From: Gammaproteobacteria bacterium
GTDB taxonomy: Bacteria; Pseudomonadota; Gammaproteobacteria; UBA6429; Thiohalophilaceae
Reading direction: 5' to 3'
Assembly: GCA_024275115.1 (NCBI GenBank)
Contig: JAJRZT010000032.1
Coordinates: forward strand, 1-64,000
DNA: 64,000 nucleotides
The position numbers and the translations under genes were made by a program. The notes beneath the pieces are model-generated. The model saw only the letters and a list, made by a program, of their open reading frames with translations, ran no database searches and had not been told where the DNA came from. Of the stretch, positions 17,803 to 28,192 are shown piece after piece. Every line of letters starts with the position of its first letter. Within the stretch, counting starts at the first letter, position 1.

Positions 17803-20454
17803 ATGCAGCATATTCAAATCGAAAAAGATTTATTTGATGAAGCCGCGCTGCAACAGCAATTACAATCAAAAAACAATCCCATTCCGGTTTTCAAACAACA
17901 ACGAAAACACTACCTTAATATTTTAACCGAACGCTTTAACTCAGGGCGTGCAGCAACTGAACTTATCTACTTACATGCTGCATTAACCGATAAATTACTT
18001 TCTCTAACCTGGCCACTTTTTTTTGACGACAAACAACAAGATCTGGCGCTGGTTGCCGTTGGTGGCTATGGCCGTGGTGAATTACACCCAGCATCCGATG
18101 TTGACCTGTTATTACTTATAAAAAAACCAAAAAAAGAACTCAACGAATCTATTAGTCAATTTTTTACTTTTTTATGGGACATTGGCCTTGAGGTCGGCCA
18201 TAGCGTTCGAACTGTAAAAGAGTGTGTAGCTGAAGCAAAAAATGATATTACGGTTGCCACTAATATTCAGGAATCCCGCTTACTCATCGGTTCGAAAAAA
18301 TTATTTGACGAACAAAAAACAAAGTGCTCACCAAAAAAAATATGGCCAAGTGATAAATTTTTTCGCGCCAAACTTGACGAGCAAATAAAAAGACACGAAC
18401 GCTATAACGAATCAGCTTACAACCTCGAACCAAACATAAAAGAAAGCCCCGGTGGATTACGTGACATACAAATGATTGGTTGGGTTGCCAAACGCCATTT
18501 CAATGTCGAAACGCTGGAACAGCTTGTGCAGCATGGCTTTCTTACCCAGGATGAATATAGTGACTTGCATAATGGCCAGGCCTTCTTGTGGCGGGTTCGC
18601 TATGGCCTGCACTTAATCAATAATCGACGCGAAGATCGTTTGCTATTTGACCACCAGCGCAAACTGGCAAAACTGTTTGGCTATACAGACACACGTAACA
18701 ACCTGGCCGTTGAACTGTTTATGAAGCAATACTATCGCACTGTAATGGACTTAAGTCGTCTGAATGAAATGCTATTACAGCTTTTTGAAGAGGAAATATT
18801 ACTTGCAAAAAAAACCAGCAAACCAAAACCTATCAACAACCGCTTTCAATCCATTAAAGGTTATTTAGAAGTCACCTTTGATTCTGTTTTTAAGTCTTAC
18901 CCTTTTGCGCTACTCGAAGTTTTTTTATTGCTGGCACAAAACCCGGAATTAAAAGGCGTGCGGGCAAATACAATTCGGCTGATCCGCTCACACCGCCATC
19001 TTATTAATAGCAATTTTCGTAGTGATATACGTTGCCGCAGTTTATTTATTGAGTTTTTCAAACAAAGCCACGGCATTACTCATGAATTACGCAGAATGAA
19101 TCGCTACGGTGTTCTAGCGGCCTATATTCCAGTCTTTGAAAAAATAGTAGGCCAGATGCAACATGATTTATTTCATGTTTACACTGTCGATGAACACACC
19201 ATCATGCTAATAAGAAATTTAAGACGTTTCACCGTGCCCGAATTTTCTAATGAGTTCCCACTTGCCAGTGAGCTTGTTAGCAGTATTCCCAAACAGGAAC
19301 TGCTTTTGATTGCTGCTTTATTTCATGATATAGCCAAAGGACGCGGGGGCAACCACGCAATACTCGGCGCGGTCGATGCAACCGAGTTTTGTAAACGGCA
19401 TGACTTAAGCGACTATGACACTAAACTGGTTGCATGGATTATTCAGAATCATTTATTGATGTCGTCCACGGCTCAAAAGAAAGATATTAGCGACCCGGAT
19501 ATTATCTATGAATTTGCAAACCAGGTTGGCGACATTATTCATTTAAAATATTTGTACCTGTTAACCGTGGCCGATATCCGTGCCACCAGTGATTCAGTAT
19601 GGAATTCATGGAAAGACTCCTTACTCAAAAATTTATACCACGTAACCCGGGACGTTCTACGTAAAGGGCTGGAAAACCCAACACTGAAAACCGAGCTGGT
19701 AACAGAAAACAAGCGACTTGCACTTGAAAAACTCGGTGAGCAACATAAAACAGATAGCATCGTTAAATTATGGCAACAATTTAACGATGACTATTTTACA
19801 CGCCATACTCCCGCTGAGATTAGTTGGCAAACAAACGCTATTTTAAGCAGTGGGAATAACGAAACGGTCGTTACATTCAGGCATTCCAGCAAACATAACG
19901 TAATCAGCTTATTTATCTATACACCAACCTATACAGGGCTGTTTTCAACCATTACGTCAGTACTTGAACATTTCAGGATTGATGTTATTGATGCACGCAT
20001 TATTGAATCCAGACACGGCTATGCGCTGGACACGTATCATATTCAAAACCCAACTAGCACAACTATCGAAGATGAACTCTGCAGCAAGGTTAAAACCAGT
20101 ATAAAAGAACAAATTGAATTAAAACAACGCAAACAACAAACCACCGAAAGTACCTTTATTGGGCGACGTGAAAAGCAATTTAAATTTGCCACCCGTGTTT
20201 CATTTGATGATAGTGCTACCGTGCAGACAACGATAATGACGGTAAAATCTTATGACCAGACTGGCATACTGTCACGACTGGCAATGATTCTTGATGAATT
20301 TAAAATAAATATAATTTCAGCCAAAATTGCTACGTATGGTGAACGCATAGAGGATGTCTTTAATATTACAAATGCGCATGACAAGAAACTTTCTGAAACT
20401 GAACAACATAAACTGGCTGACAACATATGCAGCCAGCTTGACCCGAAACTTTAA
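17803..20454 (+). CDS. glnD: PII uridylyltransferase/uridylyl-removing enzyme GlnD
   Basis: GlnD senses glutamine and modifies PII proteins to control nitrogen assimilation. The 883-residue protein has all four parts. The nucleotidyltransferase domain shows GGYGRGELHPASDVDLLLL (about residues 87-105). The HD domain shows AALFHDIAKGRGGNH (about 505-519). Two ACT domains lie at about 697-780 and 808-883. The ATG directly follows the map stop codon, so translation is coupled. It converges with the HDOD gene with a 4-base overlap. Confidence 0.97.
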   Translation: MQHIQIEKDLFDEAALQQQLQSKNNPIPVFKQQRKHYLNILTERFNSGRAATELIYLHAALTDKLLSLTWPLFFDDKQQDLALVAVGGYGRGELHPASDVDLLLLIKKPKKELNESISQFFTFLWDIGLEVGHSVRTVKECVAEAKNDITVATNIQESRLLIGSKKLFDEQKTKCSPKKIWPSDKFFRAKLDEQIKRHERYNESAYNLEPNIKESPGGLRDIQMIGWVAKRHFNVETLEQLVQHGFLTQDEYSDLHNGQAFLWRVRYGLHLINNRREDRLLFDHQRKLAKLFGYTDTRNNLAVELFMKQYYRTVMDLSRLNEMLLQLFEEEILLAKKTSKPKPINNRFQSIKGYLEVTFDSVFKSYPFALLEVFLLLAQNPELKGVRANTIRLIRSHRHLINSNFRSDIRCRSLFIEFFKQSHGITHELRRMNRYGVLAAYIPVFEKIVGQMQHDLFHVYTVDEHTIMLIRNLRRFTVPEFSNEFPLASELVSSIPKQELLLIAALFHDIAKGRGGNHAILGAVDATEFCKRHDLSDYDTKLVAWIIQNHLLMSSTAQKKDISDPDIIYEFANQVGDIIHLKYLYLLTVADIRATSDSVWNSWKDSLLKNLYHVTRDVLRKGLENPTLKTELVTENKRLALEKLGEQHKTDSIVKLWQQFNDDYFTRHTPAEISWQTNAILSSGNNETVVTFRHSSKHNVISLFIYTPTYTGLFSTITSVLEHFRIDVIDARIIESRHGYALDTYHIQNPTSTTIEDELCSKVKTSIKEQIELKQRKQQTTESTFIGRREKQFKFATRVSFDDSATVQTTIMTVKSYDQTGILSRLAMILDEFKINIISAKIATYGERIEDVFNITNAHDKKLSETEQHKLADNICSQLDPKL

Positions 20455-21299
20455 AATGAGACCCCTTCCACAACTTCGTCAGCATACGCATCCAGCAGCC
20501 GATCAATATTTACATCCTCCAACCCTATCGTTTTAAACAGAGACAAACAAAGAGAATCTTTTTTAATCAGCTCCCTTTTGGATTCATAAGCGATTAAAAC
20601 CGATGCCAGCTTAAGAATAACCAGTTGCTTGTCTGCTTCTGTTTTGGCTTCAGTTGGAATCTTTCTTTTATAATAACCGTCCAGAACATCCAGCGTAGTT
20701 TGCGGCAAACGCAGCTTTTCCAGCGTTAATGCCGTGACATCTGCGCGCGACAGACCAAAATAATAAAGTTCTTCATCTTCAATCGCTATCCGCTTTTCCT
20801 TTGCCTGCGCAACAACTGTTTCATATTCTTCAGCAAAATTGGTACTTAAAACAAAGCCACCAATTTCAGACATCATTGCCGTTAGTTCAACCTCATCGGC
20901 AAGCTTACGGGAAATCTTTCGCGCCAGCAGCTTTGCCATAATAGATAGGCGCTTTGATTTGTCCCAAAGCATTTCTTTCGCAGGATTAGCTGGCTCGCAA
21001 TACGAGCGCATTGTACAAATTAATATAGCGGATTTAACAATATCCACTCCTAGCAAGTTCATTGCCTGGCGAACATTGGTTGTTTCAATATGCCGACGAT
21101 AGATCGGAGAATTCGCATATTTAATTAAAATCCCCATCAACATGGGATCGGAAGATAAAATTGATTCAAGCTCTTTAAATTTTAAATCTTTTGCATTAAT
21201 AAGCTCTAATGCTTTCATTCCCTGCTGTGAAACAGTGGGAAGTTTTAATGCTTGTAGTGAAACTGACTTACCTGGCGCTTTAACTGCCGACTCGCTCAT
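20451..21299 (-). CDS. HDOD domain signalling protein
   Basis: The 282-residue cytoplasmic protein has an HDOD domain over most of its length. HDOD is a non-catalytic relative of HD phosphohydrolases found in signalling proteins. Typical features are LSSDPMLMGILIKYANSPIYRR (broken here only by the family pattern), AMNLLGVDIVKSAIL and a two-helix C-terminal part. The start MSESAVKAP at 21299 is chosen because a longer reading frame to 21389 would overlap the stop of the upstream VOC gene. The partner and signal are unknown. Confidence 0.85.
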   Translation of the reverse strand: MSESAVKAPGKSVSLQALKLPTVSQQGMKALELINAKDLKFKELESILSSDPMLMGILIKYANSPIYRRHIETTNVRQAMNLLGVDIVKSAILICTMRSYCEPANPAKEMLWDKSKRLSIMAKLLARKISRKLADEVELTAMMSEIGGFVLSTNFAEEYETVVAQAKEKRIAIEDEELYYFGLSRADVTALTLEKLRLPQTTLDVLDGYYKRKIPTEAKTEADKQLVILKLASVLIAYESKRELIKKDSLCLSLFKTIGLEDVNIDRLLDAYADEVVEGVSF

Positions 21300-21339
21300 A
21301 AAATCCAACTTATATTTTAAAGGTTGGCAAGCTGAATTA

Positions 21340-21732
21340 TTAAAACTCGCTTGCTTGAATAAACTCAAGACCATTACCATCCGGATCACGACAAAACAGT
21401 GCCTGCCGTCCTGAACGACTCATTGTAAAGTGAATACCGGAACACTCTAAAAGTTTAGCTAACTTTTCCACCGAATCCACCTCAACGGCAATATGCCGGT
21501 CACGACCGGCATGTTCAGGCCTATCTATTTGAATCGCTTTTAATTTTTCAGGATCAGCTAATTCCATAAGATGGATCTGCTGCGCACCCAGGCTATACCA
21601 CCTACCGGGATAACCCAGTTCAGGACGGGATGCATCTGCAGATAATCCAAGCTGTCCTTCATAAAATTCAATGGCTTGAGACAAATCACTCACCAAAATG
21701 GTGCAATGCAATAAGCGCGTGACGTTAATCAT
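21340..21732 (-). CDS. VOC/glyoxalase-like dioxygenase superfamily protein
   Basis: The 130-residue protein starts MINVTRLLHCTILVSDLSQ and shows the paired beta-alpha-beta modules of the VOC superfamily. Likely metal ligands are His in LLHCTILV, Glu or His in the central HIAVEVDS segment, and the Glu of GNGLEFIQ near the C-terminus. The start at 21732 is preceded by AGGAAGGAAAG and overlaps the stop of the transporter gene by 8 bases, so the two are translationally coupled. Substrate unknown. Confidence 0.88.
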   Translation of the reverse strand: MINVTRLLHCTILVSDLSQAIEFYEGQLGLSADASRPELGYPGRWYSLGAQQIHLMELADPEKLKAIQIDRPEHAGRDRHIAVEVDSVEKLAKLLECSGIHFTMSRSGRQALFCRDPDGNGLEFIQASEF

Positions 21733-22612
21733 CGGCTCTCTTTCCTTCCTCAAGTGACACATATAAACCCGCAGCTAAAATCAAACCACCCCCCAACCAT
21801 TCTCTTGCCACCATGGTTTCCCCAATAATTAAATAAGCCGACACTGCACCCACCGCTACTTCAAACAACAAAATAACAGCCGATTGCTGCACAGGTAAAT
21901 GCGACACGCCAAAAGCAACTAACAACGTCATCACAACAACCATAATGGCACCAATGGCAAAAGCAATAAATAAAGTCTCCACTTCCACTTTACCTAAAGG
22001 CGCCTGCAACACCACAATTAACACCAGAGAAACAGCCAATACCCCATACCAGCCAACAACTGCTTTTGTGCGAGGCGAAATGGCTTGTGCCATTCGCATA
22101 ATCACATTGGTTACAGCAAAGGCCATACCGGAAGAAAGCGCCAACCAGTCCGAAGTTTTAGTGGGCCAGGGGTAATCCATACCGGCCTGCCACAACATAA
22201 TCAGCATACCAGCCAAAGCCACCACCAGAGCCACAAAGTTTTGCCACGCCAAATACTCTTTAAGAATAAAACGTGCCAGTAAAATTGCCCAGATTGGAGA
22301 CATGAAAAAGAGCAGCAACACACGCACCACTTCGCCATCAATCACCGCCAGAAAAAAGGCAATGTTTGTCCAGCCGGCAAAAACAGCCAGTACACACATT
22401 AATAGTGTTTGAGTTCGAATTTCACTAAAGCTTTGTTTAAAATAAGGAATAAAATAAACACAAGTACCGATATAAATAAGCAACGTTGCCCAAAGGCCGC
22501 CAATCCCTTGCGACTCCAGCCAACGTAATGGATACCAGAACACCCCCCATAAGGTTGCGGCAACCAACAAGCTCAATGATGCAGCCAATGCTGTATTTTT
22601 CATTCTAAACAT
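21725..22612 (-). CDS. EamA/DMT family transporter
   Basis: The 295-residue integral membrane protein has about ten hydrophobic helices in two EamA repeats (about residues 13-140 and 155-290), typical of drug/metabolite exporters. SSGMAFAVTNVIMR opens the second repeat. A start three codons further in (MKNTALAA) is equally possible. Neither has a clear ribosome binding site. It is divergent from dapC and coupled to the VOC gene. The substrate cannot be deduced. Confidence 0.9.
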   Translation of the reverse strand: MFRMKNTALAASLSLLVAATLWGVFWYPLRWLESQGIGGLWATLLIYIGTCVYFIPYFKQSFSEIRTQTLLMCVLAVFAGWTNIAFFLAVIDGEVVRVLLLFFMSPIWAILLARFILKEYLAWQNFVALVVALAGMLIMLWQAGMDYPWPTKTSDWLALSSGMAFAVTNVIMRMAQAISPRTKAVVGWYGVLAVSLVLIVVLQAPLGKVEVETLFIAFAIGAIMVVVMTLLVAFGVSHLPVQQSAVILLFEVAVGAVSAYLIIGETMVAREWLGGGLILAAGLYVSLEEGKRADD

Positions 22613-22697
22613 ATTGAATTATTTCTTTTATTTTTTCTATCATCTAAAGATAACACACAATATAATAGTGCTATCTCACTATATAACAAACACAATA

Positions 22698-23906
22698 ATG
22701 AATCCTGACCTTAACTCTCTATTTCCCTATCCTTTTGAAAAACTCAATGCACTAAAAAAAGGGATTACTCCCCCTGCTTCATTAACACACATTGCTTTAT
22801 CGATAGGTGAACCTAAACACCCAGCGCCACGTTTTATTTTTGACGAACTGACCAAGCAGCTTTCGGCGCTTGAGAAATACCCGTTAACAAAAGGGTTACT
22901 GACATTAAGAAAAAGTATCGCAAACTGGTTAACACGTCGCTTTAAACTGATACAAAACGTACTCGACCCAGAACAACACATCTTACCGGTTAATGGAACT
23001 CGTGAAGCCCTGTTTGCTTTTGCACAAGCCGTTATTGATCGCAGTAAAAACCCAGTTGTGATTATGCCCAACCCCTTTTATCAGATATATGAAGGCGCTG
23101 CGTTACTGGCAGGCGCTACACCCTACTATTTAAATACCACGCCAGAAAATAATCACTTACCTGATTTAAACAGTATTCCCGAAGACGTACTAAACCGCTG
23201 CCAGTTGCTCTACTTATGCAACCCGGGCAACCCAACCGGTGCCGTTATGTCAGTCGATTACCTGAAATACGCCGTTAACCTGGCCCAACAATACAATTTT
23301 ATTATTGCCGCCGATGAATGTTATTCAGAAATTTATTTTGACGAAAGCAATCCGCCAGCAGGATTATTACAGGCCGCAGCCGACATGGGGATAAATGATT
23401 TTAAACGCTGCGTGGTGTTTCATAGTTTATCCAAGCGTTCCAACCTGCCCGGTTTGCGTTCCGGCTTTGTGGCTGGAGACGCCGATATTATAGCCGGGTT
23501 TTTAAAATACCGCACCTACCACGGCAGTGCCCAGCCTTATCACCACCAATATGCCAGTATTAAAGCGTGGGATGACGAGCAACACGTTATCGATAACCGT
23601 AAAGAGTATGCGAAAAAATTTGCTGCGGTTATCGAGATTTTATCACCGGTTATTGATGTTTCCTTACCCGATGCCGCCTTTTACCTTTGGTTAAAAATCC
23701 CGACTAAATATAATCTGGATGACACCGCTTTTGCTCGTAACTTATACGAACAGCAAAATGTGACCGTTCTCCCGGGGCAATTTTTGTCCCGCGAAACCGG
23801 CAGCGGTAACCCCGGCGCGCAGCATGTACGCATTGCACTGGTTGCCCCTGTCGAAGAATGCATTGATGCCGCCAACAGAATAAAACATTATTTGCAAACC
23901 TTATAA
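22698..23906 (+). CDS. dapC: N-succinyldiaminopimelate aminotransferase
   Basis: This is a class I/II PLP aminotransferase. The PLP lysine is in VFHSLSKRSNLPGLRSGF. Other signatures are LCNPGNPTGAVMS and AADECYSEIY. It probably converts N-succinyl-2-amino-6-ketopimelate in the lysine and peptidoglycan precursor pathway, because dapD and dapE follow. The start MNPDLNSLFPYPFEKL is chosen: this N-terminus is typical for DapC, while upstream codons encode an unlikely Phe/Tyr-rich leader. Length 402 residues. Confidence 0.93.
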   Translation: MNPDLNSLFPYPFEKLNALKKGITPPASLTHIALSIGEPKHPAPRFIFDELTKQLSALEKYPLTKGLLTLRKSIANWLTRRFKLIQNVLDPEQHILPVNGTREALFAFAQAVIDRSKNPVVIMPNPFYQIYEGAALLAGATPYYLNTTPENNHLPDLNSIPEDVLNRCQLLYLCNPGNPTGAVMSVDYLKYAVNLAQQYNFIIAADECYSEIYFDESNPPAGLLQAAADMGINDFKRCVVFHSLSKRSNLPGLRSGFVAGDADIIAGFLKYRTYHGSAQPYHHQYASIKAWDDEQHVIDNRKEYAKKFAAVIEILSPVIDVSLPDAAFYLWLKIPTKYNLDDTAFARNLYEQQNVTVLPGQFLSRETGSGNPGAQHVRIALVAPVEECIDAANRIKHYLQTL

Positions 23907-23999
23907 CCTTATTTAATTAGCCATAAAGCCTTATATTCAGGTATAATACGTCATCATTTTTCATGGTGTGCGCAAGCAAACCGAATCACGGAGTAAAGA

Positions 24000-24821
24000 A
24001 TGAGCGACATCAAAAGCATTATTGAAAGCGCATTTGAAAACAGAGCCGAAATCACCCCCCGCACCGCCGACACGATTGTAAAAGAAGCCGTTAACGAAGC
24101 GATGAGCATGCTTGACAGTGGCGAAGCCCGTGTTGCTGAGCCTAAAGATGGCGACTGGGTTGTTAATGAGTGGTTAAAAAAGGCTGTTTTACTCTCATTC
24201 CGTATTGAAGATAACGAATTTATGAAGGGTGGCTTTACAAACTACTATGATAAAGTCCCGTCAAAATACGCCGATTTTAATTCCCGTGAATTCCGTGCAA
24301 GCGGTGTACGCGTTGTTCCCCCTGCAACCGTACGCCGCGGTGCCTATATTGCATCTGGCACCGTTTTAATGCCGTCTTACGTCAATATCGGTGCCTATGT
24401 TGATTCCGGCACCATGGTCGATACCTGGGCAACCGTTGGCTCATGTGCTCAAATCGGCAAAAATGTGCATTTATCCGGCGGCGTGGGCATTGGTGGCGTA
24501 CTGGAGCCCTTACAAGCCGCGCCCACCATCATTGAAGACAATTGCTTTATCGGCGCACGTTCTGAAGTGGTCGAAGGCGTGATTGTTGAAAAAGGTTCGG
24601 TTATTTCAATGGGCGTTTACATTGGCCAGAGTACCCGAATTTATAACCGCCTTACCGACGAAGTAACCTATGGCCGCATCCCTGCCGGCTCGGTTGTTGT
24701 GTCTGGCAACCTGCCATCGAGTGATGGCAAATACAGCCTGTATTGCGCTGTTATCGTAAAGCAAGTGGATGAAAAAACACTAAGCAAAGTTGGTATTAAC
24801 GAGTTACTGAGAGGTATTTAA
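24000..24821 (+). CDS. dapD: Tetrahydrodipicolinate N-succinyltransferase
   Basis: DapD succinylates tetrahydrodipicolinate in the DAP/lysine pathway. The 273-residue protein has the short helical N-terminal domain, then a left-handed beta-helix of hexapeptide repeats (about 100-240) with [14 protein letters not shown] and [11 protein letters not shown]. It lies 93 bases after dapC. A TATAAT-like box at 23942-23947 could start its own transcript, though no good -35 is seen. Confidence 0.97.
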   Translation: MSDIKSIIESAFENRAEITPRTADTIVKEAVNEAMSMLDSGEARVAEPKDGDWVVNEWLKKAVLLSFRIEDNEFMKGGFTNYYDKVPSKYADFNSREFRASGVRVVPPATVRRGAYIASGTVLMPSYVNIGAYVDSGTMVDTWATVGSCAQIGKNVHLSGGVGIGGVLEPLQAAPTIIEDNCFIGARSEVVEGVIVEKGSVISMGVYIGQSTRIYNRLTDEVTYGRIPAGSVVVSGNLPSSDGKYSLYCAVIVKQVDEKTLSKVGINELLRGI

Positions 24822-24824
24822 ATT

Positions 24825-25172
24825 ATGACGACCCTTTATGGCATTAAAAATTGTGACACCGTAGTCGAAGCACGCAAGTGGCTTGAAAAAAATGAAATCA
24901 GTTATGAATTTCATGACTTCACCGATGACGGTGTTCCCGACGAATCGCTCGACCAGTGGGTGAAGTCCATTGGCTGGGAAACTTTACTTAACCGCCGCAG
25001 CACCACCTGGCGGAAACTGCCTGATCACCAAAAAGTGAATCTGGACGCAGAAAAAGCCAAAGATATTATGCAGCAACAGCCATCAATTATAAAAAGACCG
25101 GTTATTGAACATGCCACTAAATGCCATGCCGGTTTTAGTGACGCGTTTTACAAACACTTATTTCAATTATAA
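24825..25172 (+). CDS. ArsC/Spx-like reductase family protein (YffB type)
   Basis: The 115-residue thioredoxin-fold protein starts TTLYGIKNCDTVVEARKWLE, with one N-terminal Cys (C10) followed by the downstream Arg typical of the YffB branch. The arsenate reductase catalytic triad is not complete, so arsenate reduction is unlikely. It sits 3 bases after dapD and 70 before dapE. This dapD-yffB-dapE order is common in gammaproteobacteria. The biochemical role is unknown. Confidence 0.9.
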   Translation: MTTLYGIKNCDTVVEARKWLEKNEISYEFHDFTDDGVPDESLDQWVKSIGWETLLNRRSTTWRKLPDHQKVNLDAEKAKDIMQQQPSIIKRPVIEHATKCHAGFSDAFYKHLFQL

Positions 25173-25242
25173 AACATAAACATCGTCCAGGTTCCCGCAA
25201 CGTGCGGGGATCTCTGTTTAACAAATAGAAGCGATAAAGATA

Positions 25243-26385
25243 ATGTCGTCGACTCTGGAACTTACCAAACAACTTATAGCGCAAGCTTCTGTTACACCTG
25301 ACGATGCCAACTGCCAGACTATTATTGCAGAGCGATTAAAAGCGATTGGTTTTAATATTGAAAACCTTAACTATGGCGACGTTTTAAATCTTTGGGCCGT
25401 AAAAAACGCAACCAAAGGTAAGACTAAACCCCTGTTTGTTTTTGCCGGCCATACCGATGTGGTTCCCACTGGCCCTGAAGAAAACTGGCGCTTTCCACCG
25501 TTTACTCCCACCATTGATAACGGCAAACTCTATGGCCGAGGCACCGCCGATATGAAAGGCTCGGTTGCTGCGATGGTGACCGCCTGTGAGCGTTTTTATA
25601 AAAACCACTCGAGCATTGATGGCAGCGTTGGCTTTTTAATTACCAGCGATGAAGAAGGCCCTGCAACCGATGGCACCGTAAAAGTCATTGAACACTTAAG
25701 CGCGCAGCAAATTAAAATCGACTGGTGTTTAGTGGGCGAACCATCAAGCACAAACCAGATGGGCGATGTGGTTAAAAATGGCCGCCGTGGTTCACTCGGT
25801 GCCGAATTAAAAGTGAAAGGTAAACAAGGCCATGTGGCCTACCCGCATCTGGCCAAAAACCCGATCCATGCCTTTGCCGATGCCATGAGTGAACTCACCC
25901 ATACACAATGGGACAATGGCAACGACCACTTCCCCCCCACCACCTTCCAGATAAGCAATATTAACAGTGGCACTGGCGCAACCAATGTTATTCCAGCCGA
26001 TATTGACGTGGTGTTTAACTTTCGCTTCTCAACCGAAACCACATCAGAAAAACTTCAGCAAAGAGTTGAAGCTATTTTAAATAAATACGATTTTGAATAC
26101 GACTTAAAATGGATTTTATCCGGCCAGCCTTTTTTAACCGCCAAAGGCAAATTATTAGACGCAGCAAGTAACGCCATTAAAAAAGTCGTCGGCATTGAAA
26201 CTCAACTGTCCACCGCAGGCGGCACATCCGATGGCCGTTTTATTGCACCCACCGGTGCGCAGGTTCTTGAACTCGGCCCACTCAATGCCACCATCCATCA
26301 GGTGGATGAGCATGTGGATGTTAAAGAGTTAGAGCAGCTATCAGAAGTTTATGAGCAAATTCTTGTTGAGTTGTTTGTTGATTAG
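25243..26385 (+). CDS. dapE: Succinyl-diaminopimelate desuccinylase
   Basis: DapE is a dinuclear zinc M20 hydrolase that releases LL-DAP and succinate. The 380-residue protein shows GHTDVVPTG (first zinc His and Asp), [10 protein letters not shown] (bridging Asp), [11 protein letters not shown] (catalytic Glu pair) and [10 protein letters not shown]. It is the last gene of the dap cluster. Confidence 0.97.
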   Translation: MSSTLELTKQLIAQASVTPDDANCQTIIAERLKAIGFNIENLNYGDVLNLWAVKNATKGKTKPLFVFAGHTDVVPTGPEENWRFPPFTPTIDNGKLYGRGTADMKGSVAAMVTACERFYKNHSSIDGSVGFLITSDEEGPATDGTVKVIEHLSAQQIKIDWCLVGEPSSTNQMGDVVKNGRRGSLGAELKVKGKQGHVAYPHLAKNPIHAFADAMSELTHTQWDNGNDHFPPTTFQISNINSGTGATNVIPADIDVVFNFRFSTETTSEKLQQRVEAILNKYDFEYDLKWILSGQPFLTAKGKLLDAASNAIKKVVGIETQLSTAGGTSDGRFIAPTGAQVLELGPLNATIHQVDEHVDVKELEQLSEVYEQILVELFVD

Positions 26386-26806
26386 CCTGAACCCGGGGTA
26401 AAAACACTTACATCACTGCCGCAGGCTTTAGCAGAAATGACGCTATTTCTTAATACCCCTTTATCTTTTTGCTTTTTATTTGTCACCGACCCCTTTATAT
26501 TGTGTATATAGTAAATTTAATTAGCAAAACACGCTAAAAAGATTTAGCATACTTTTAAGGTAAAGTATTTTAAATAACGATAAATATAGGTGTAAGTTAC
26601 TGATAAATAAATATAAATACTGTTCTCGGTCGAAATAATAAATCCAAAAAACAGAAGAACATCGACCATACTGGGGAGTACCTAAGGTATGAAAAAGCAT
26701 TTTCCGCTGTATAAAAACCAAAATATACTCTGCAAATCAAAATCTTACACACTTTTAAATACCATTATTTATAGCCATGTAAATAAAGAGAAGGTTTTAA
26801 TTATTC
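26386..26806. other. Intergenic region between dapE and the transporter gene
   Basis: This AT-rich stretch of 421 bases has no convincing gene. It contains a perfect hairpin ATACTTT/AAAGTAT with a 6-base loop at 26549-26568. A longer-range pair GGTCGA/TCGACC lies at 26627-26632 and 26663-26668. The transporter start has an AAGG ribosome binding site. No T-tract follows either structure, so they are not intrinsic terminators on sight. Confidence 0.5.
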
Positions 26807-28153
26807 ATGACTTCACAAGAAAATTCAGAAAATATAACCACACCAGATATTCAAGATGCAAAGCCCAAAATCAAGACGGGTAGTGCTGCCTTTCAGGCTC
26901 AGTATGCTTTGCGGGATATTTCTGCCGGTTTCATTACAGGTTCGATGGCCATCCCTTTATCGATTGGTATTGCCATCATGTCGGATTACCCAATCAAGGT
27001 CGGCCTGGCAACTGTTGCCTTTGCCTGCCTGGTTGGCTGGATCAATGCCTGGATCAGACCCGGAAACTACATTGGTTCACCCGGCATCGCTGCCGGTTTA
27101 GCACCTGTTTTAGCTTTAGGTGTCGCCTCCTTCGGGGTACAGAACATGGCTTTTTGTATTTTCGTAACATCGATAATGCAGGCAATAATATGGAAATATA
27201 ACTGGCAAAAATACCTGCTTATAGCTGTACCGGTTTATTTGGTTGAGGGGCTGCTAGCCGGTATTGGCTTAAAAATTCTCATAAAATTTTTTGCCTTTAC
27301 CTATGAAGTACCCGAGGCGGCTGCCGCTGCATCCGCTGATTTCTGGAACAGTGCCCGAATACAAATAGTTTTAATATCAGCAATTAGTCTTGCCGGGTTC
27401 TTATATATGTTTTCCAAATTTAAGAACACTAAACCGGCTGTGCCCTATTTTGTTCTCATCGTGGGTGGTGTGGTTCTAGCGCAAATCATAAACGTCCCCA
27501 TGATCTACGTTGAAGATATTGAACTTAGTCTTCGCTTACCACTACCCACCGATGTCACTTTTATGTTATTCGTTTATATGATGCTTTTCTGCCTCATGCT
27601 TGCTGTCATTGATGTGATTGAACAGGTAATGAGTAATGCGGCAATTGAAAAAATAGACCCTTTAAAACGTAAATGTAATAGTAATAATAGTTTGCTCGCT
27701 ATCTGGGTTGCCAACATGGGGGCGAGTTTTTTTGGCGGCATGACCAACCTGGATGGCCTGGCAAAAAGTACCACCAACAAACTGGCCGGTGCTTATACTA
27801 AGTTTTCTGTTTTAATTATCGGTGGTGTTGTTTTGTTTTTTACCTTTAATACCCAATATTTAGACTACCTTCCCAAGTTTGCACTAGCCGTTATTATGAT
27901 ATTTACCGGTTGGAAAATGATTGCTGGCCTTGGACATGTCATTCATCATGGCCCTTATGCATTAATGCTGGCCATTTTATGCGGTGCACTCGTTTATCAA
28001 GTCGGTATTTTTGAAGGCCTGTTAATTGCGATGGCAACCCACGGCATTGTTCACTACCTCATTTATAGCAAACAGGAAAAAATGCCAGGTAAAGCCATTG
28101 TTAAACGCTATATTGATAATATTAAAGAACAGAGCAAGAGTGCAATAGACTAA
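26807..28153 (+). CDS. Multipass membrane protein, SulP-like/DUF3360-type putative permease
   Basis: The 448-residue protein has a soluble N-terminus of about 35 residues and then about twelve hydrophobic segments. The first helix region (ISAGFITGSMAIPLSIGIAI) resembles the start of SulP/SLC26 and uracil-xanthine type permeases. The whole pattern recalls the DUF3360 family. No STAS domain is present at the C-terminus, which ends in a short Lys-rich tail. It stands alone and converges on the DUF302-like gene. The substrate is not predictable. Confidence 0.65.
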   Translation: MTSQENSENITTPDIQDAKPKIKTGSAAFQAQYALRDISAGFITGSMAIPLSIGIAIMSDYPIKVGLATVAFACLVGWINAWIRPGNYIGSPGIAAGLAPVLALGVASFGVQNMAFCIFVTSIMQAIIWKYNWQKYLLIAVPVYLVEGLLAGIGLKILIKFFAFTYEVPEAAAAASADFWNSARIQIVLISAISLAGFLYMFSKFKNTKPAVPYFVLIVGGVVLAQIINVPMIYVEDIELSLRLPLPTDVTFMLFVYMMLFCLMLAVIDVIEQVMSNAAIEKIDPLKRKCNSNNSLLAIWVANMGASFFGGMTNLDGLAKSTTNKLAGAYTKFSVLIIGGVVLFFTFNTQYLDYLPKFALAVIMIFTGWKMIAGLGHVIHHGPYALMLAILCGALVYQVGIFEGLLIAMATHGIVHYLIYSKQEKMPGKAIVKRYIDNIKEQSKSAID

Positions 28154-28192
28154 CAGGGTTCAAAATAAGCAACGCCCTCGGCAGCAGCCCCC

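Noticed and set aside
24825-25172. Arsenate reductase function for the ArsC-like gene
   Set aside because: Only the family fold and first Cys are present and the context is dap genes, with no ars genes nearby.
25189-25212. GC-rich hairpin resembling a type I-E CRISPR repeat (CCCGCAACGTGCGGG)
   Set aside because: There is only one copy, no spacers and no cas genes. It is a single short hairpin between the ArsC-like gene and dapE.
26689-26883. 64-codon frame overlapping the start of the permease
   Set aside because: Composition is not protein-like, and it runs in another frame into a well supported gene.
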